Under the pieces are notes generated by a model. The model ran no database searches, was not told the origin of the DNA, and saw only the letters and a list, made by a program, of their open reading frames with translations. From assembly GCF_027887165.1 (NCBI RefSeq), contig NC_077227.1:349787207-349851206 (forward strand): a DNA stretch of 64,000 nucleotides. Reading direction: 5' to 3'. The DNA comes from Monodelphis domestica (lineage: Eukaryota > Chordata > Mammalia > Didelphimorphia > Didelphidae). Every line of letters starts with the position of its first letter. Position 1 is the first letter of the stretch. A program made the translations under genes and the position numbers. Shown here one piece after another: positions 1-11,789 of the stretch.

Positions 1-59
1 AGAGAGGAGGGAGAGAATGGAGAAGGAACTAGCAGCTGCTGGGATCAGGAAAAACTTCC

Positions 60-240
60 CTTTTTGGAGGCTGAATTTTGACAGAAATCAGGGATTCTAA
101 AAAGCAGAGGTAGGAAGAGAGGGCATTCCAGACATGGAAGACTTCCTATGCCTATAGAGATGGAAAATGGAATGCCATGTGTAAGGTAAGAAAGCTAGTG
201 TAGCTATACAAAAGAGTTTGTGAAGAATAGTAATACATAA
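60..240 (+). repeat. Ancient interspersed repeat fragment (family not named)
   Basis: The block reading 'gagggcattccagacatgg...ggaatgccatgtgtaagg...gctagtgtagct' resembles a mammal-wide old dispersed repeat. A related stretch occurs at 61600-62230. The family assignment is from memory only, and no coding sequence is seen. Confidence 0.4.
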
Positions 241-484
241 TCATCACAGAGAGGTTAGGAAACCCCTAAGAAATTCCTTCCTAGTGACATGATTTTATCT
301 CTAGAAAATTCAAACGATTCAAATAGGCTAAATCAAATGTTAATGACTATCAAGGTAGAAAATTACAAAATAAATTCACTGATTGCATCTTTTTACTGAA
401 AAGATCAAGAAGAATAAATAAAAAGAGGACCAACTGGCAATATATAATAATATAATATTATATATATACATATATAATGTAGGT

Positions 485-850
485 TCAGAACTGGAAGTGA
501 ATGTAGAGGTCATGTAGTTAGTCTAGCCTCCTCATTTTTCAGATGGGAAACTGAGTCCTAGAAAGATTAAGTGATTGGTGGTTCAGTGGATAAAGCAAAA
601 GACCTGAAATCAAGAGGACCTGAGTTCAAATCTGACCTCAGACATATCCTAGCTGGGTGACTCTGGACAGGTCACAACTCCAATGGCCTAACCCTTACTG
701 CTTTTCTGTCTTGGAATTGTTACCAAGACAGAAAGTAAGGGTTAAAAAGAAAAAAAAAAGAAAGGTTAAGTAACTTGCCTAAAGTCACTTAATTCAGGTC
801 CAAATGACTCTAAATTTAGCAGCCCTTCGCTGTATCACACTGGCTCCAGT
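485..850 (+). repeat. MIR/THER1-type core SINE, split by a younger SINE
   Basis: The MIR core ('ctcatttttcagatgggaaactgag...') is visible at 485-572 and resumes at 760-850 ('ggttaagtaacttgcctaaagtcac'). The break is a tRNA-derived SINE. Similar sequences at both edges (agattaagtgatt / aggttaagtaact) look like a diverged target duplication. Confidence 0.6.
575..757 (+). repeat. tRNA-derived marsupial SINE inside MIR
   Basis: The copy starts at 'tggttcagtggataaagc' and contains the B-box-like 'gagttcaaatctgacctcag' and 'ctagctgggtgactctgg'. It ends in 'accaagacagaaagtaagggtt' and an A-rich tail. It is a diverged copy of the family seen cleanly at 34718-34907. Confidence 0.75.
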
Positions 851-984
851 ATCTAATATAGGTCAAAAGTCAGTGCTTCTCCAGTTTATTTGTATATTAA
901 ATTAAAGATCAAAATCTTATTGGGTTACTTATAGAACCAGCTAGTATTATTTTTTAAAACTATCATTAAAATAAAGTGTCAAGA

Positions 985-1360
985 ACAGCAGTCATGCAAT
1001 CAAATGTAATAGACTTTGCTACTAATTGCAATGTAATGATCAAGAACACTCCAGTGGAACTTATAAAAAAGAATGCTATCCACATCTAGTAAAAGAACTG
1101 GGGAGCAGAAATACAGAAGAAAAACACATGTTTTATCACTTGATTCTATGGATATATGATTTGGGATTGTGGTTTTTAAAAGATCATTCTATTACAAATA
1201 TCAATAATATGGAAATAGGTTTTAAGTAATAAGACATGTACATCCCAGTAGAATTGGTCATCAGCTCTGGGAGGGCGGGGGGAAGAGGAGAGGGAGATAA
1301 CATGAAACATGTAACCATGGGAAAATAGTCTTTAAAAAAATAAAATAAAATAAAATAATA
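985..1360 (+). repeat. L1 3' end (3' UTR fragment)
   Basis: The text 'aagaatgctatccacatctag...aagaactggggagcagaaatacagaag...aacatgtaaccatggg' followed by an A-rich tail matches the 3' UTR type repeated at 9400-9690, 9770-10055, 47594-48036 and 48385-49125. No intact reading frame remains. Confidence 0.8.
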
Positions 1361-1379
1361 TCAGTCATGGAGAACCATA

Positions 1380-1690
1380 AGGGTGGGAGAAATTGATGGA
1401 GAGGAGACCAGACCTGCCAGATTTCAAAACATTCTTCTGGGAAACAATTAGCAAAATTCTCTTGTTCTAGACAAAAACAGAGAAATAGTTCAATGGGAAA
1501 GAATAAAAAGTTCAGAAATAGAAGTAAATAAATGTAATAAATTAATGTTTGGTAAATTACAGAATTAGAAATAATTGAGGAAAGGAATCATTATTCAATA
1601 AAAATCTTTGGAAGATTGTTTATCCCATACCATATGCTGTAATAAATTCCAATTGGATTTATGATGAAAATTATCTAGAAGTTGGCAGGG
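1380..1690 (+). repeat. Old L1 ORF2 3'-terminal fragment
   Basis: The sequence ('agatttcaaaac...agaaatagttcaatgggaaag...') lines up in order with the C-terminal ORF2 region seen at about 8150-8500, but is strongly diverged. It is non-coding now. Confidence 0.5.
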
Positions 1691-1734
1691 AAGGGGAGTG
1701 TAGAAGGGAAAATGCATCAGCTCCTCTCAGGCTC

Positions 1735-1850
1735 TTTGGTCATCTATAAAAGGTAGTGTAGTAATATTTTCCCTACTTCCTATCTCATAGAGTTGTTGTA
1801 AGAACATTTTATAAAATATAAAGCTTTATTTAGTGTTGTGCAAAATTGTT
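1735..1850 (+). repeat. MIR 3' tail fragment
   Basis: 'catctataaaaggtagtgtagtaatattttccctacttcctatctcatagagttgttgtaag' (read in parts) resembles the 3' half of a MIR-class SINE. It is short and diverged. Confidence 0.4.
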
Positions 1851-1979
1851 TTCTCCCAGTTATGAAGAATAGATATATTTGTTTCCCTAAACAAATAAAT
1901 CATTGGATTCAAAATAAATAGGATTCAATGGTTTCATTATTTTAATCTACAAAACAAACAATATCACTAAAAGAAAAAA

Positions 1980-3200
1980 AAACATAGCAGCTGAGGTGGG
2001 GTGGAATTACAGAAACTATATCTGATAGAAGGCTGACATCTAAGGCACTGATTCAAACGGACCAGAGCAACCCCCTGGAAGGAAAGATAGTGTTTGCTGC
2101 TCCCTCTAATAGCAGTCCTTTGATGCTGCTTTGTTTATCTCCATGTTATTGCCTTGTTACTTCACACTTGGACCCTAAGCCTAGGCCTTTCAGAGAGTTG
2201 CAGCTTGTTTGTCTCCTGATCAGACATTCTTGTGAGCCTGATGGCAAAGCCTTCCTCTGGCCCGGCAGGACATGGGCTGCTCTTGGGCTGACCCCTGACT
2301 GTTGTTCTCTTTGGAGAAGTCTTGCGTCTCTCTTTCTTGCTGATCCTGTTAACAGATTCTTGTTGATTCCCTCCACTCACACACCCTGAGTCTGGGACCA
2401 GAAGAGCAGCTGGGTTTCCTGGTCAACAGGCCTTTTGCCAGCCCTGCCCTCGGATGGGGCCATGTTGGGCTGGATCTCTTTCTGGCCCATTGGGAAAGGT
2501 TCAAGCAGGGCCTCACTCTGCCCAGTTGTAGAAGTGTGGAACTCTTGTGGAGCCTGGAGGGGATCAGGGTAGACACAGGATTCCATCTTGCTGGGGCATA
2601 TTTAAGGTCTGTTCTCAATATGGAGATTTCATCAAATTTGAGTGGGCAGAGACATAGCTGGTTCCACCCTTAGGAACTCATCCTTAATGGAGGCCACATG
2701 CCCATCAACAAATTGTTCCTTTAGTGTGGCTTTATTCCAATCAAGGGCTGTCCAGAAAGTACTGGATCATTGATGGAGGCCCTTTAAGGGCCTCCAATCT
2801 ATATCCTGGCAATTCCCACCTAAATGATATCTTCAGAGGGCTGCCCAAGTGCAATATTACCCAGCAGGGGGCGAGCTTCCATCATAAATAAAATCACCAA
2901 CTTTTCTGTCTCAAACCCCTACCCTGCAACCCACCATGAGGTTCACTAAATCAGAAATTATAAGTTCAACTTTTACTTCATTGTTTGGGGAGGCGGCGTT
3001 TGAGAAACATTTTTATGTGGGCCATGAACCCAAATAAATTTCTTTGTTTGACCAGAAAGTCTCAAGAGGATGGTTCCAAGTTGTCAAAAACTGGGAAGAA
3101 GTCTCTAAATCTCTCATCTGCACCAGATGTAGCCTAAGGCTGGTGGTTTCAATTAGGAATTGCTTTAGTTTAGATACAACTCTGAGAAGGAAGGGCAAGA
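1980..3200. other. Repeat-poor intergenic block, no gene recognised
   Basis: About 1.2 kb of moderately GC-rich sequence has no recognisable SINE, L1 or exon. Short open frames on both strands overlap each other and carry no family motif. A CTCF-like motif lies at 2861-2873. An old LTR cannot be excluded. Confidence 0.4.
2861..2873 (+). promoter_or_regulatory. Candidate CTCF motif
   Basis: CCAGCAGGGGGCG fits the CTCF core consensus CCASYAGRKGGCR at every position. TGCAAT lies 11 bases upstream, where an auxiliary CTCF half-motif is sometimes found. A single motif does not prove occupancy. Confidence 0.45.
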
Positions 3201-3204
3201 GCTA

Positions 3205-3330
3205 GGCAAACAGGATTAAGTGACTTGCCCAGCCATATAGCTAGGAAGTGTTTGAGACCAAATTTGAACCCAGGGCTTCCCAACTCCAGACTTTGTTCTC
3301 CATCCACTCAGCCCCCTAGCTGCCCCCTAG
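3205..3330 (-). repeat. tRNA-derived marsupial SINE, reverse, 3' truncated
   Basis: Reverse-orientation features are present: 'gattaagtgacttgcccag', 'ctaggaagtgtttgagacc', 'tttgaacccagggcttcc' and the complement of the 5' head 'ccccctagctgcccc'. Confidence 0.75.
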
Positions 3331-3334
3331 CTAA

Positions 3335-4995
3335 GATACTCTTCTACCTAGATTTTTGGGACACTGTTCTATTCGTACTTACCCTACTCGCCCTTCTCTA
3401 TCTCCTTTGAAAGATCATCATTCATCATTTTACATGGCTTGAGGATTGGGAGTCATTGAACCCAAGTCTCTGTCCTGACTTCTTTCCTCTTTTATCCACA
3501 TTCAACCTCCATGATCTCATCAGTTTCCATCATCAATTCCTTTTCTCTGTTCAGATGATGCCCCAAACGAGCCCTGTTCTCTTTTCCAAGTTCCATTCCT
3601 ACTCCTCGAATTGTTTGTTGGACACCTGCACCTAGAGGCCTCACAAGCATCTCAAATTCAGCATGTCCACAATGGAACTCCTTATTTCTTCCTCTGCCAA
3701 TCCTATTGGCATTCCTAATTTCCAAATCTCTGTCTAAGGCATCACCATTCTTTGAGTCCTACCTAATTCTCAATCTGGAAGTCATCGTCTCAAACACTCA
3801 AATAAAATTGTCCTCACTCTTCATTTTCATTCATTCTCCATTGCCAGTTAGTTGCCAAATCTTGTCCACCTCCTCAATATCATGCCCATCTCTGCTCATA
3901 CTACATTCACTTGATATTTCAGGTCCTCACCATTTCTAGCCTTGATCATTTCAATAACTGTGTAAGTAGTCTTCTTGGACCCCGGCTCTTCCCTATCCAA
4001 TTCTTCCTCCTCATAGCTGCCAAAGTAATACTGCCATATCTCTGTTGGGACTATGCCTCTCCCCTGCTTGAAGCTTCAGGGGATCTCCATTGCTTTTAAA
4101 ACAAAATACAGATGCCTCTGTTTAGCACTTAAAAGACCTTCACAATTCAACTTCAGGAGTTTAATTTTCAGGATAATGAAATATTACTTCCTCTTATATA
4201 TTCTGGTTAAACTGAACTACTTACTGTTCTCTGCTTATGACATATTGCATGTTCCAATTCATTGCCCTTGTAAAGGCTGTCCAGTCTGGAATTTTCTCCC
4301 TCCCTCCCTCTCCACTTTTACCCCTCTCCTCTTTCTCTCCTCCCTTGTTCTACCTTTCTCCCTCCCTCCTTTGTCTCTCTTTCCTACTCTCTTCCCTCTT
4401 CTCTCCTCTTTCCTTTTTTTCCTCTCTCTCTCACTTTCTTTTTTTTTTAACCCTTACCTTCCATCTTAGAATCAATACCGGATATTAGTTCCAAGAAAGA
4501 AGGGCAGCAAGGGCTTAACAGTGACTTTCCCAGGGTCATATACCTAGAAAGTGTCTGAAACCACATTTGAATTCAGGATCTCCCTTTTCTAGGCCTGAAA
4601 CACAATCCATTGAGCCACCTGTCTGCTTCCTTTGTCATTCTTTCTCTCTCTCCTATCTCTTCTCTCCCTCTCTTTTATCCTCCCTCTCTCCTCCTCTCTC
4701 TTTTTCCTTCTCTCCTCTGTCTCTTCCTTCCTTCCTCCTTCCCCACTTCTGCCTCTTGTAACTGCAAGTTTTCCTCAAAGTTCAGTGCAAGGACTATATC
4801 CTTCAAAAAACCTTTCCTTGTTCTCCAAGTTTTTAATAATCTCTCCTAAAATTTTATGTATCTATTCTAGATTATCCAGAAACATGTTATTGCTGACTAA
4901 GAGAATATAAGTTTATTGAGGTCAGGGACTCTGTCATTTCAAAATTTGTTTCCCCAATGCTTAACACAGTAAGTACTAAATTAATACTTTTTGGG
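3335..4995 (+). repeat. Long L2 LINE remnant
   Basis: Pieces read in L2 order: '...cctaattctcaatctggaagtcatcgtctc', 'cctcatagctgccaaagtaatactgcc', 'cttcaggggatctcc', 'ttgcccttgtaaaggctgtcc', and the 3' end 'aggtcagggactctgtc...taacacagtaagtactaaattaat'. It is broken by pyrimidine-rich stretches (about 4296-4450 and 4640-4755) and by a reverse SINE. Open frames across it are relics or chance. Confidence 0.6.
4450..4628 (-). repeat. tRNA-derived marsupial SINE, reverse, inside L2
   Basis: It begins with 'aacccttaccttccatctt' (complement of the 3' end) and ends in 'ccattgagccacctg' (complement of the 5' head). It separates two pyrimidine-rich tracts. Confidence 0.8.
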
Positions 4996-4996
4996 T

Positions 4997-5261
<265 letters not shown>

Positions 5262-5329
5262 CCTAATCTAGCTCTAGCCCTGGTACAATTGCTTGTTGAT
5301 TGATGGATGGTCTTGGTTTTCTGCTTCAT

Positions 5330-5485
5330 GGGAAGTTAGAAGACATTTTATATCTCATCTAGCCCACAACCACTTTATAAAGGACAACATGGGGCTCAAA
5401 GAGGTTAATAGACTTGCCTGAATTCACATAGAAAATATCAGAAGTTGAAGTTGAAGTCAGGGTTTTTGACTCCAAATCGACCTAA
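5330..5485 (+). repeat. MIR-class SINE
   Basis: 'catctagcccac...ttataaaggacaacatggggctcaaagaggttaatagacttgcctg' shows the MIR core in forward orientation. Confidence 0.55.
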
Positions 5486-5489
5486 CTTC

Positions 5490-5920
5490 TTTTGTTGCAT
5501 AAACCCCCAGGCAAACTTTCTTTAGGAGTTTTATGGTGTTGTGGGTTGTGGGTAATGAAGTCTGTAGCAGCTGCTGAAGGTCAGCAGGGTCTAGGCAGTA
5601 GGATTGTCACCAAAAGGAGTCTTTTCTCCCCCAAGGTTGAGTCATATTCACAAGAACTTCACAGTAAGGTGGCAGTGGAGGGAGATGGTTCAAATGGAAG
5701 ATTAATAGAGTTTTTCTACAAAGAAAATCCAGGAGGCATTATTGGGGAACTACATTTCCTCATTTTGGGGGCAGATGTAGGTATGGTGGATAGAGCTATA
5801 AGAAGAAATTTAATTAAGTAGCTTTTAATCACTTATACTCAACTTTAGGTTTTCTTTTATTATAGTTCGATAAGTTGTAACTGTGTGATTCATAGCAAGA
5901 GACAGGCACAGTTATTAGCT
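5490..5920. other. No recognisable feature
   Basis: A 109-codon open stretch crosses 5492-5821 but lacks an ATG at its start, shows no signal peptide or domain, and has no supporting context. I do not call a gene. Confidence 0.4.
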
Positions 5921-5924
5921 GGTT

Positions 5925-6370
5925 GAATAACTGTGTATAAGGCACAAGAATAATCAAGTAGTAATTATAGAGAAAGTGTAGTGTTTAGGACACTCTACAT
6001 TACTCTAAACTTATAACCTCTATATGCTATTGTAACCTGACTGACATGTAGTTTTACCAGTAACTCTGAAAGGGAAGAAAAGGGAAGGTCGAGACCTCAC
6101 TCACTACCCAAAGGCCTAAGCAAGTGACCAATCTGAAGATCCAACCAACCAAGACTGAAGACCTAACTTGGAAGAACCACCTACTCTGGAAGAATTTTTG
6201 TTATTCCCACCTAATTGTGTCATCACTGATGCTATAAAAATCCCTAACCTATGGACCTCAGGATCTCAGACCACACCAAGGAATCTGTAGACCTCTGACT
6301 TATGGGATTTGTACCTACCACAATAAAATCAGATTTTGCTCAGAAGCTTTTTGCCCAGGATTTTTATTTT
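5925..6370 (+). mobile_element. Probable solo LTR of an endogenous retrovirus (fossil)
   Basis: A TATA-like element (gctataaaaatccc, near 6230) lies about 90 bases before AATAAAA (near 6322), followed by a short U5-like tail. This spacing is typical of a short retroviral LTR. No internal retroviral genes adjoin it, so it appears solo and old. The ends are approximate and the family is undetermined, possibly ERV1-like by LTR length. Confidence 0.45.
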
Positions 6371-6690
6371 AGGGTGCCAGGCCTGGAATCAGGGAGATTC
6401 CATCTTTCCAAGTTCAAATCTAATCTCAGACACATAGTAGTTATCTGACCCTGGACATGTCATCAGCCCGATTGACCTCAATTTCCTCATCAGTAAAATG
6501 AGCTGGAGAAGGAAATGGCAGATCTTTGGTGAGAAAACCCAAATGGTGTCATGAAGAACTGAAATGACTAAAAGATAACAAACATTTCCTCATCTATAAG
6601 ATGGGGATGGATGGAGAAGAGGGTTTGATCAGATACTTCTCAGGTACCTATAACTTCTAAATTCATGATCCTATAAGGAGTTCAGAAGAG
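6371..6690 (+). repeat. tRNA-derived SINE with RTE-like tail, then MIR tail
   Basis: 'gggtgccaggcctggaatc' is followed by 'aaaatgagctggagaagg' and 'tgtcatgaagaactgaaatg', the BovB/RTE-like 3' tail. The first bases of the head are missing. 6590-6690 ('tttcctcatctataagatgggg') is a separate MIR tail. Confidence 0.7.
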
Positions 6691-7115
6691 AGAAAGACTT
6701 TCACCTCCCTTCCTCTCACTATTATACACTTATGAATGTGGGCAAAGATGGCACTGGATTTATTGTTGCTATATCACACAATTGACTCATAACATAAAGA
6801 CCTGCCATTGAACTATTTCTTCTCCATCTTGTTCTTGCATAGTTGATTATTCTAAACCAAAACTCAGGACATTAGGATTATCACTAATTAACTTCCTATC
6901 ATTAGTGACAATTCCCATTATCCCAGACTACCTTTCTGCTACACTTTCTCCTAGCTTCTTGCCACCCACAAATTCAATAAAATATCCTGGCCACTGGATG
7001 AATAGGCTAGAGATTCAATGAGTTTAGGGCTGAGGATGTAGCTTTGTGATTGCCTCTAGATTTTTTATTTATTGATTATTAATAACAACAATCATAACAA
7101 ACATATATCAATAGG
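6690..7115. other. Intergenic, nothing recognised
   Basis: AT-rich sequence with no open frame, tRNA or clear repeat. Some phrases around 6950-7010 hint at a very old LINE relic, too weak to name. Confidence 0.4.
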
Positions 7116-7480
7116 ATTTAGAGAATTGAATCATTCAGTGTCCAACTCCTTGAGACCCTGTGGACCATAGTATGCCAGGCATTTTTGTCCATGAGATTTT
7201 ATTGGCAAAGATAATGGAGTGGTTTACTATTTCCTTCTCTCTTTTTTAATCCCTGCCTTCTATATTGGTAACAGTTCTCATATAGAATAATGATAAGGGC
7301 TAAGCAATGGGGGTGAAGTGACTTGCCTAGAGTCACATAGCTAGGAAGTATCTGAGGCCAGACTTGAACCCACTCTCCTGACTCCAGGCCTGGTGCTCTA
7401 TCCAGCGTTCTACCTAGCTGCCCCTTGCCATTTCCTTCTCCAGTAGATCACCATTTTTCAGAACTCCTTTAAAATTTTTT
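7115..7480 (-). repeat. RTE-tailed SINE remnant, reverse, split by a younger SINE
   Basis: 'attcagtgtccaactccttg' and 'tattggcaaagataatggag' are the reverse of the BovB/RTE-like tail. The sequence breaks at 7239 and resumes at 7430 after a SINE with a perfect 11-bp duplication (ATTTCCTTCTC). Confidence 0.65.
7240..7429 (-). repeat. tRNA-derived marsupial SINE with exact target duplication
   Basis: This reverse-strand insertion is bounded by ATTTCCTTCTC at 7229-7239 and at 7430-7440, identical on both sides. It contains 'gaagtgacttgcctagagtc' and ends with the complement of the 5' head, 'tacctagctgcccc'. The perfect duplication proves insertion into the older RTE-tailed SINE. Confidence 0.88.
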
Positions 7481-7599
7481 AAATTATTGTTTGTTTAATA
7501 TATATAATAATATATAACAGAATGATAATATATGTGTGATTTGTTATAAATATGTAATAAATTATAACAAATATCCTTATCCTAAAGAAACAAATTCTC

Positions 7600-8010
7600 A
7601 CAGTATCTATGTTAAAAAATCTATGTCTTCTCCCTCCCTCCCTCCCTTTTACTCTTCCTGGCTCTCCAAGAAGGAAGCTAATATTACATAGATTGTACCT
7701 ATATAAGACATATTTCCCTGTTCATCATGTTGTGAAACAAAACACATATTGCTCACACTAGAGAAAAATTAAGAATTTTCCCCTTACTGATTGCTTATTC
7801 CCTTCTTCCTTTCCCTTCTATAGTTTGAGTTCTTAATCTTTTTCATGCTGTAGATTCTTTCAACAGGCTGGTAAAATCTGTGGATTCCTCAGAAAATTGT
7901 TTTTATTCTTTTTAATATGGAAATTTTAAATTAATTAACTTAGAATATTTTCCCATGTTTATAAAATTGATGTTCTTTCCCTCCCCTCCCCCCATAGCTG
8001 ACACACAAGA
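7600..8010 (-). repeat. L1 3'-end fragments, reverse
   Basis: 7905-8010 reads, on the reverse strand, 'gggaaagaacatcaatttta...catgggaaaatattctaagtt', the L1 3' terminus. 7600-7770 ('catgttgtgaaacaaaacac') resembles an older L1 3' UTR in the same orientation. Confidence 0.6.
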
Positions 8011-8039
8011 ATAATGTTTTTAAATGCAAAAAATAACTT

Positions 8040-9690
8040 TTTTATTGAATTAGGAAAAAAGAATAACAAAATTAATTTGGAAGAACAAAAGATCAAGAAT
8101 GTCAGGGGAAATAATGAAAAAAAACATGAAGGAAAGTGGCCTAGTAGTACCAGATCTTAAACTGTACTATAAAGCAGTGGTCATCAAAACAATGTGGTAC
8201 TGGCTAAGAGACAGAAGGAGAATCAATGGGGAATAGACTTGGGGTAAATGTCCTTGGCAAGATAGTATATAATAAACCCAAAGATCCCAACTTTTGGGAC
8301 AATAACACACTGTTTGACAAAAACTGCTGGGAAAATTGGAAAACAGTATAGGAGAGATTAGATTTAGATCAACATCTCACACCTTACACAAAGATAAATT
8401 CAGAATAGGTAAACAACTTAAATGTAAAGAAGGAAATTATAAATAAATTAGATGAACATAGAATAGTATATATGTTAGATCTATGAGAAAGGAAACAATC
8501 TAAGACCAAGCAAGAGATAAAGAGTATTACAAAATGGTAAAATGAATAATTTTGATTAGATTAAATTTAAAAAGTTTTGTACAAATAAAACCAATGCAAC
8601 CAAAATTAGAAGGGAAGCAACAAATTGGGGAAAATCTTCACAACAAAAACCTCTGACAAAGGTCTAATTTCTCAAATGTATAAGGAGCTAAATTAATTGT
8701 ACAAAAAAAAATCAAGCCATTCCCCAATTGATGAATAGGCAAAGGACACAGGTAATTTTCAGATAAAGAAATCAAAACTATCAATAAACACATGAAAAAG
8801 CATTCTAAATTTCTTATAATTAGAGAAATGCAAATCAAAACAACTCTGAGATACCGCATCACACCTAACAGGTTGGCTAATATGACAGCAAAGAAAAATA
8901 ATAAATTTTGGAGGGCATGTAGCAAAATTGGGACACTAATGCATTGCTGGTGAAGTAGTGAAATGATCCAAACATTCTGGAAGGCAATTTGAAACTATAC
9001 ATAAAAGACTTTAAAAGACTGCCTGCCTTTTGACCCAGTCATACCACTGCTAGGTTTGTACCCCAAAGAGATAATAGGGGAAAAAATACTTGTACAAAAA
9101 TATTCATAGCCATGCTCTTTTGGGTGGCAAAAAATTGGAAAATGAGGGGATGCCCTTCAATTGGGGAATGGCTGAACAAATTGTGGTATCTGTTGGTGAT
9201 AGAATACTATTGTGCTCAAAGGAATAATGAACTGGAGGAATACCATGGGAACTGGAATGACCTCTAGGAATTCATGCAGAGTGAAAGGAACAGAATCAGG
9301 AGAATATTGTACACAGAGACAGATACACTGTGACACAATTGAACATAATGGACTTCTCTACTAACAGTAATTCAATGATCCAGGTCAATTCTGAGAGACT
9401 TATGAGAAAGACCACTATTCACATCCAGAGAAAGAACTGTGGGAGCAGAAATGAAGAAGAAAAAACATTTGCTTGATTATATGGTTCAATGGAGTTATAA
9501 CTGGGGATGTAGACTCTAAATGATCACTCTATTGCAAATATTAATAATATGGAAATGGGTCTTGATCAATAATACATGTAAAACCCAGTGGAATTGCTTG
9601 TTGGCTATAGGAGAGAGGAGGGAAAGAACATGAATCATATAACCATGTAAACATATTCTAAATTAATTAGTTAAATAAAATGTTTAAAAA
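8040..9690 (+). repeat. 5'-truncated L1: end of ORF2 plus 3' UTR
   Basis: It starts in late ORF2 ('...aacaaaattaatttggaag...gtaccagatcttaaactgtac') and passes through 'ccttttgacccagtcatacc' and 'aattggggaatggctgaac'. It ends at 'gaatcatataaccatgtaaac' and an A-rich tail. Several in-frame stops make ORF2 non-functional. This is the longest L1 3' part in the window. Confidence 0.88.
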
Positions 9691-9769
9691 TAAGATACTT
9701 AGGATTACAAAGGAAACTAGTTATTAAAATGTAATTATTAAAATACTGAAAAAAGGTTATAGACCCTAA

Positions 9770-10055
9770 GTTAAGACTCCAGAGGAACATATGAGAAAGA
9801 ACACTATCCACATCCAGAGAAAGAACTGTGGGAGTAGAAATGCAGAAGAAAAACATATGATTGATCATGTAATTTAATGGAGATATGATTAGGGTTTTCA
9901 TGCAAATATGAATAACATGGAAGTAGATTTTGAACAATGATATATGTATAACCCAATGGAATTGCTTATCAGCTCCAGGAGGAGAGGGCGGAGGGAAGAG
10001 AGGTGGGAAAAATCATGAATCATCTAACCATGGAAAATATTCTAAATTAAAAAAA
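9770..10055 (+). repeat. L1 3' UTR fragment with poly(A)
   Basis: 'agaacactatccacatccag' to 'aatcatctaaccatggaaaa' plus 12 A's. Its tail abuts the broken RT end of the reverse L1 that starts at 10060. Confidence 0.85.
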
Positions 10056-11566
10056 AAAAAGAATTCACTTGTGAATCCATCTGGCCCTGGGGATTTTTTC
10101 TTAGGTAGTTCCTTAATGGCTTGTTCAATTTCTTTTTCTCATATGGGATTGTTTAAGTATTCTATTTCCTCTTTTGTTAATTTAGGCAGTTTATATTTTT
10201 GTAAATATTCACCCATTTCACCTAGATTGTCATATTAATTGCCATATAAATGAGCAAAATAGCTTTTAATAATTACCTTAATTTCCTCTTCATTAGAGGT
10301 GAGTTCGCCCTTTTCATTTTCGATTCTGTAAATTTGATTTTCTTCTTTCTTTTTAAAATTAGATTAACCAGCATTTTAATTATTTTATTTGTTTTTTCAA
10401 AGTACCAGCTCCTAGTCTTATTTATCAATTCAATAGTTCTTTTACTTTCAATTTTATTAATTTCTCCTTTGATTTTTAAGATTTCCAATTTAGTTTTTAT
10501 CTGGGGATTTTTAATTTGTTCTCTTCCTAGTTTTTTAAAGCACATGCCCAATTCATTGATCTCTTCCCTCTCTGATTTGTAGATATATACACTCAGGGAT
10601 ATAAATCCCCACCCCCCACCTCCCCAGTACTGCTTTGGCTATATCCCATAGATTTTGATGTGTTGTATCCTCATTGTCATTCTCTTCAATGAAATCAATA
10701 ATTGTTTCTTTTATTTATTCTTTGACCTACCAGTTTTGAAGAATTAGATTATTTATTTTCCAATTAATTTTAAACTTGCCTTTCCATAAGCCCTTAAAAT
10801 TCTATTTATTGTTCTGCTGAAAAGAATATATATTTCTTTTATCCCTATTTATTTTTTCCAGATATCTAGTAGCTCTAATTTTTCTAACATTTCATTCACT
10901 TCCCTTACTTCTTTCTTATTTATTTCTTGGTTTGAGTTATCTAGTTCTGATAGGGGAAGGTTGAAGCCCATCACTTGTATGCTTTTACTATCTATTTCCT
11001 ACTTCAACTCCTTTAGTTTCTTCTTTAGAAATTGGGATGCTATACTATTTGGTGCATATATGTTGAGTACTGATATTTCTTCATTATTTATATTGCCTTT
11101 CATCAAGATGTAATTACCTTCTTTATCTCTTTTAATCAAATCTATTTTTACTTTAGCTTTGTCTGAGATTATAATTGCTACTCCCACCTTCTTTGTCTTA
11201 GTTGCACCCAGTAAATTCTGTTCCACTCTCTTACCTTTACCCTGTGTATGTCTATCTGCCTTAAGTGTGTTTCTTGTAGACAACATATGGAAGGATTCTG
11301 ATTTTTAATCCATTCTGCCATCCACTTCCTTTTTATGGGTGAAGTTCATCCCATTCACATTCACAGTTATGATTACTGTCTGAGTATTACCCTCCATTTT
11401 GACTTCCTCCATTAATTCTAACTTTTCTCTTATCCCTTTTACCCTCTCCTCCAACTTTTCACTTTTAGTCTCTCCCCTTTCCCCTCCCTAATGTTACTCC
11501 CCTTCCCACCCCCTTCCTTTTTATTATTCCCCTCTTACTATATAGTACTTTTTAAATTTTATTTAT

Positions 11567-11727
11567 TTATTTTTAAACCCTTACCTTCTGTCTTAGAATC
11601 AAGGCAATGGAGGTTAAGTGACTTGCTCAGGGTCACACAGCTAAGAAGTGTCTGAGGTCAGATTTGAACCTAGGATCTTCCATCTCTAGGCCTGGCTCTC
11701 AATCCACTTAGCCACCCAGCTGCCCCC
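11567..11727 (-). repeat. tRNA-derived marsupial SINE, reverse, inside L1
   Basis: It runs from 'aaacccttaccttctgtctta' to 'gccacccagctgcccc' and shows 'gttaagtgacttgctcaggg' and 'gatttgaacctaggatc'. It is well preserved, so it is younger than its L1 host. Confidence 0.88.
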
Positions 11728-11789
11728 TATAGTGTCTTTAAATGACTCCTTTAAAATTAAAAGCAATAAATGTAAAAACAAAATAAAGC

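Noticed and set aside
4053-4488. Ser/Leu/Phe/Pro-rich open frames of up to 138 codons
   Set aside because: They arise from L2 relic and pyrimidine-rich low-complexity sequence.
5492-5821. 109-codon open frame
   Set aside because: There is no ATG at its start and no recognisable motif, and it is close to a probable LTR. It is probably chance or relic.
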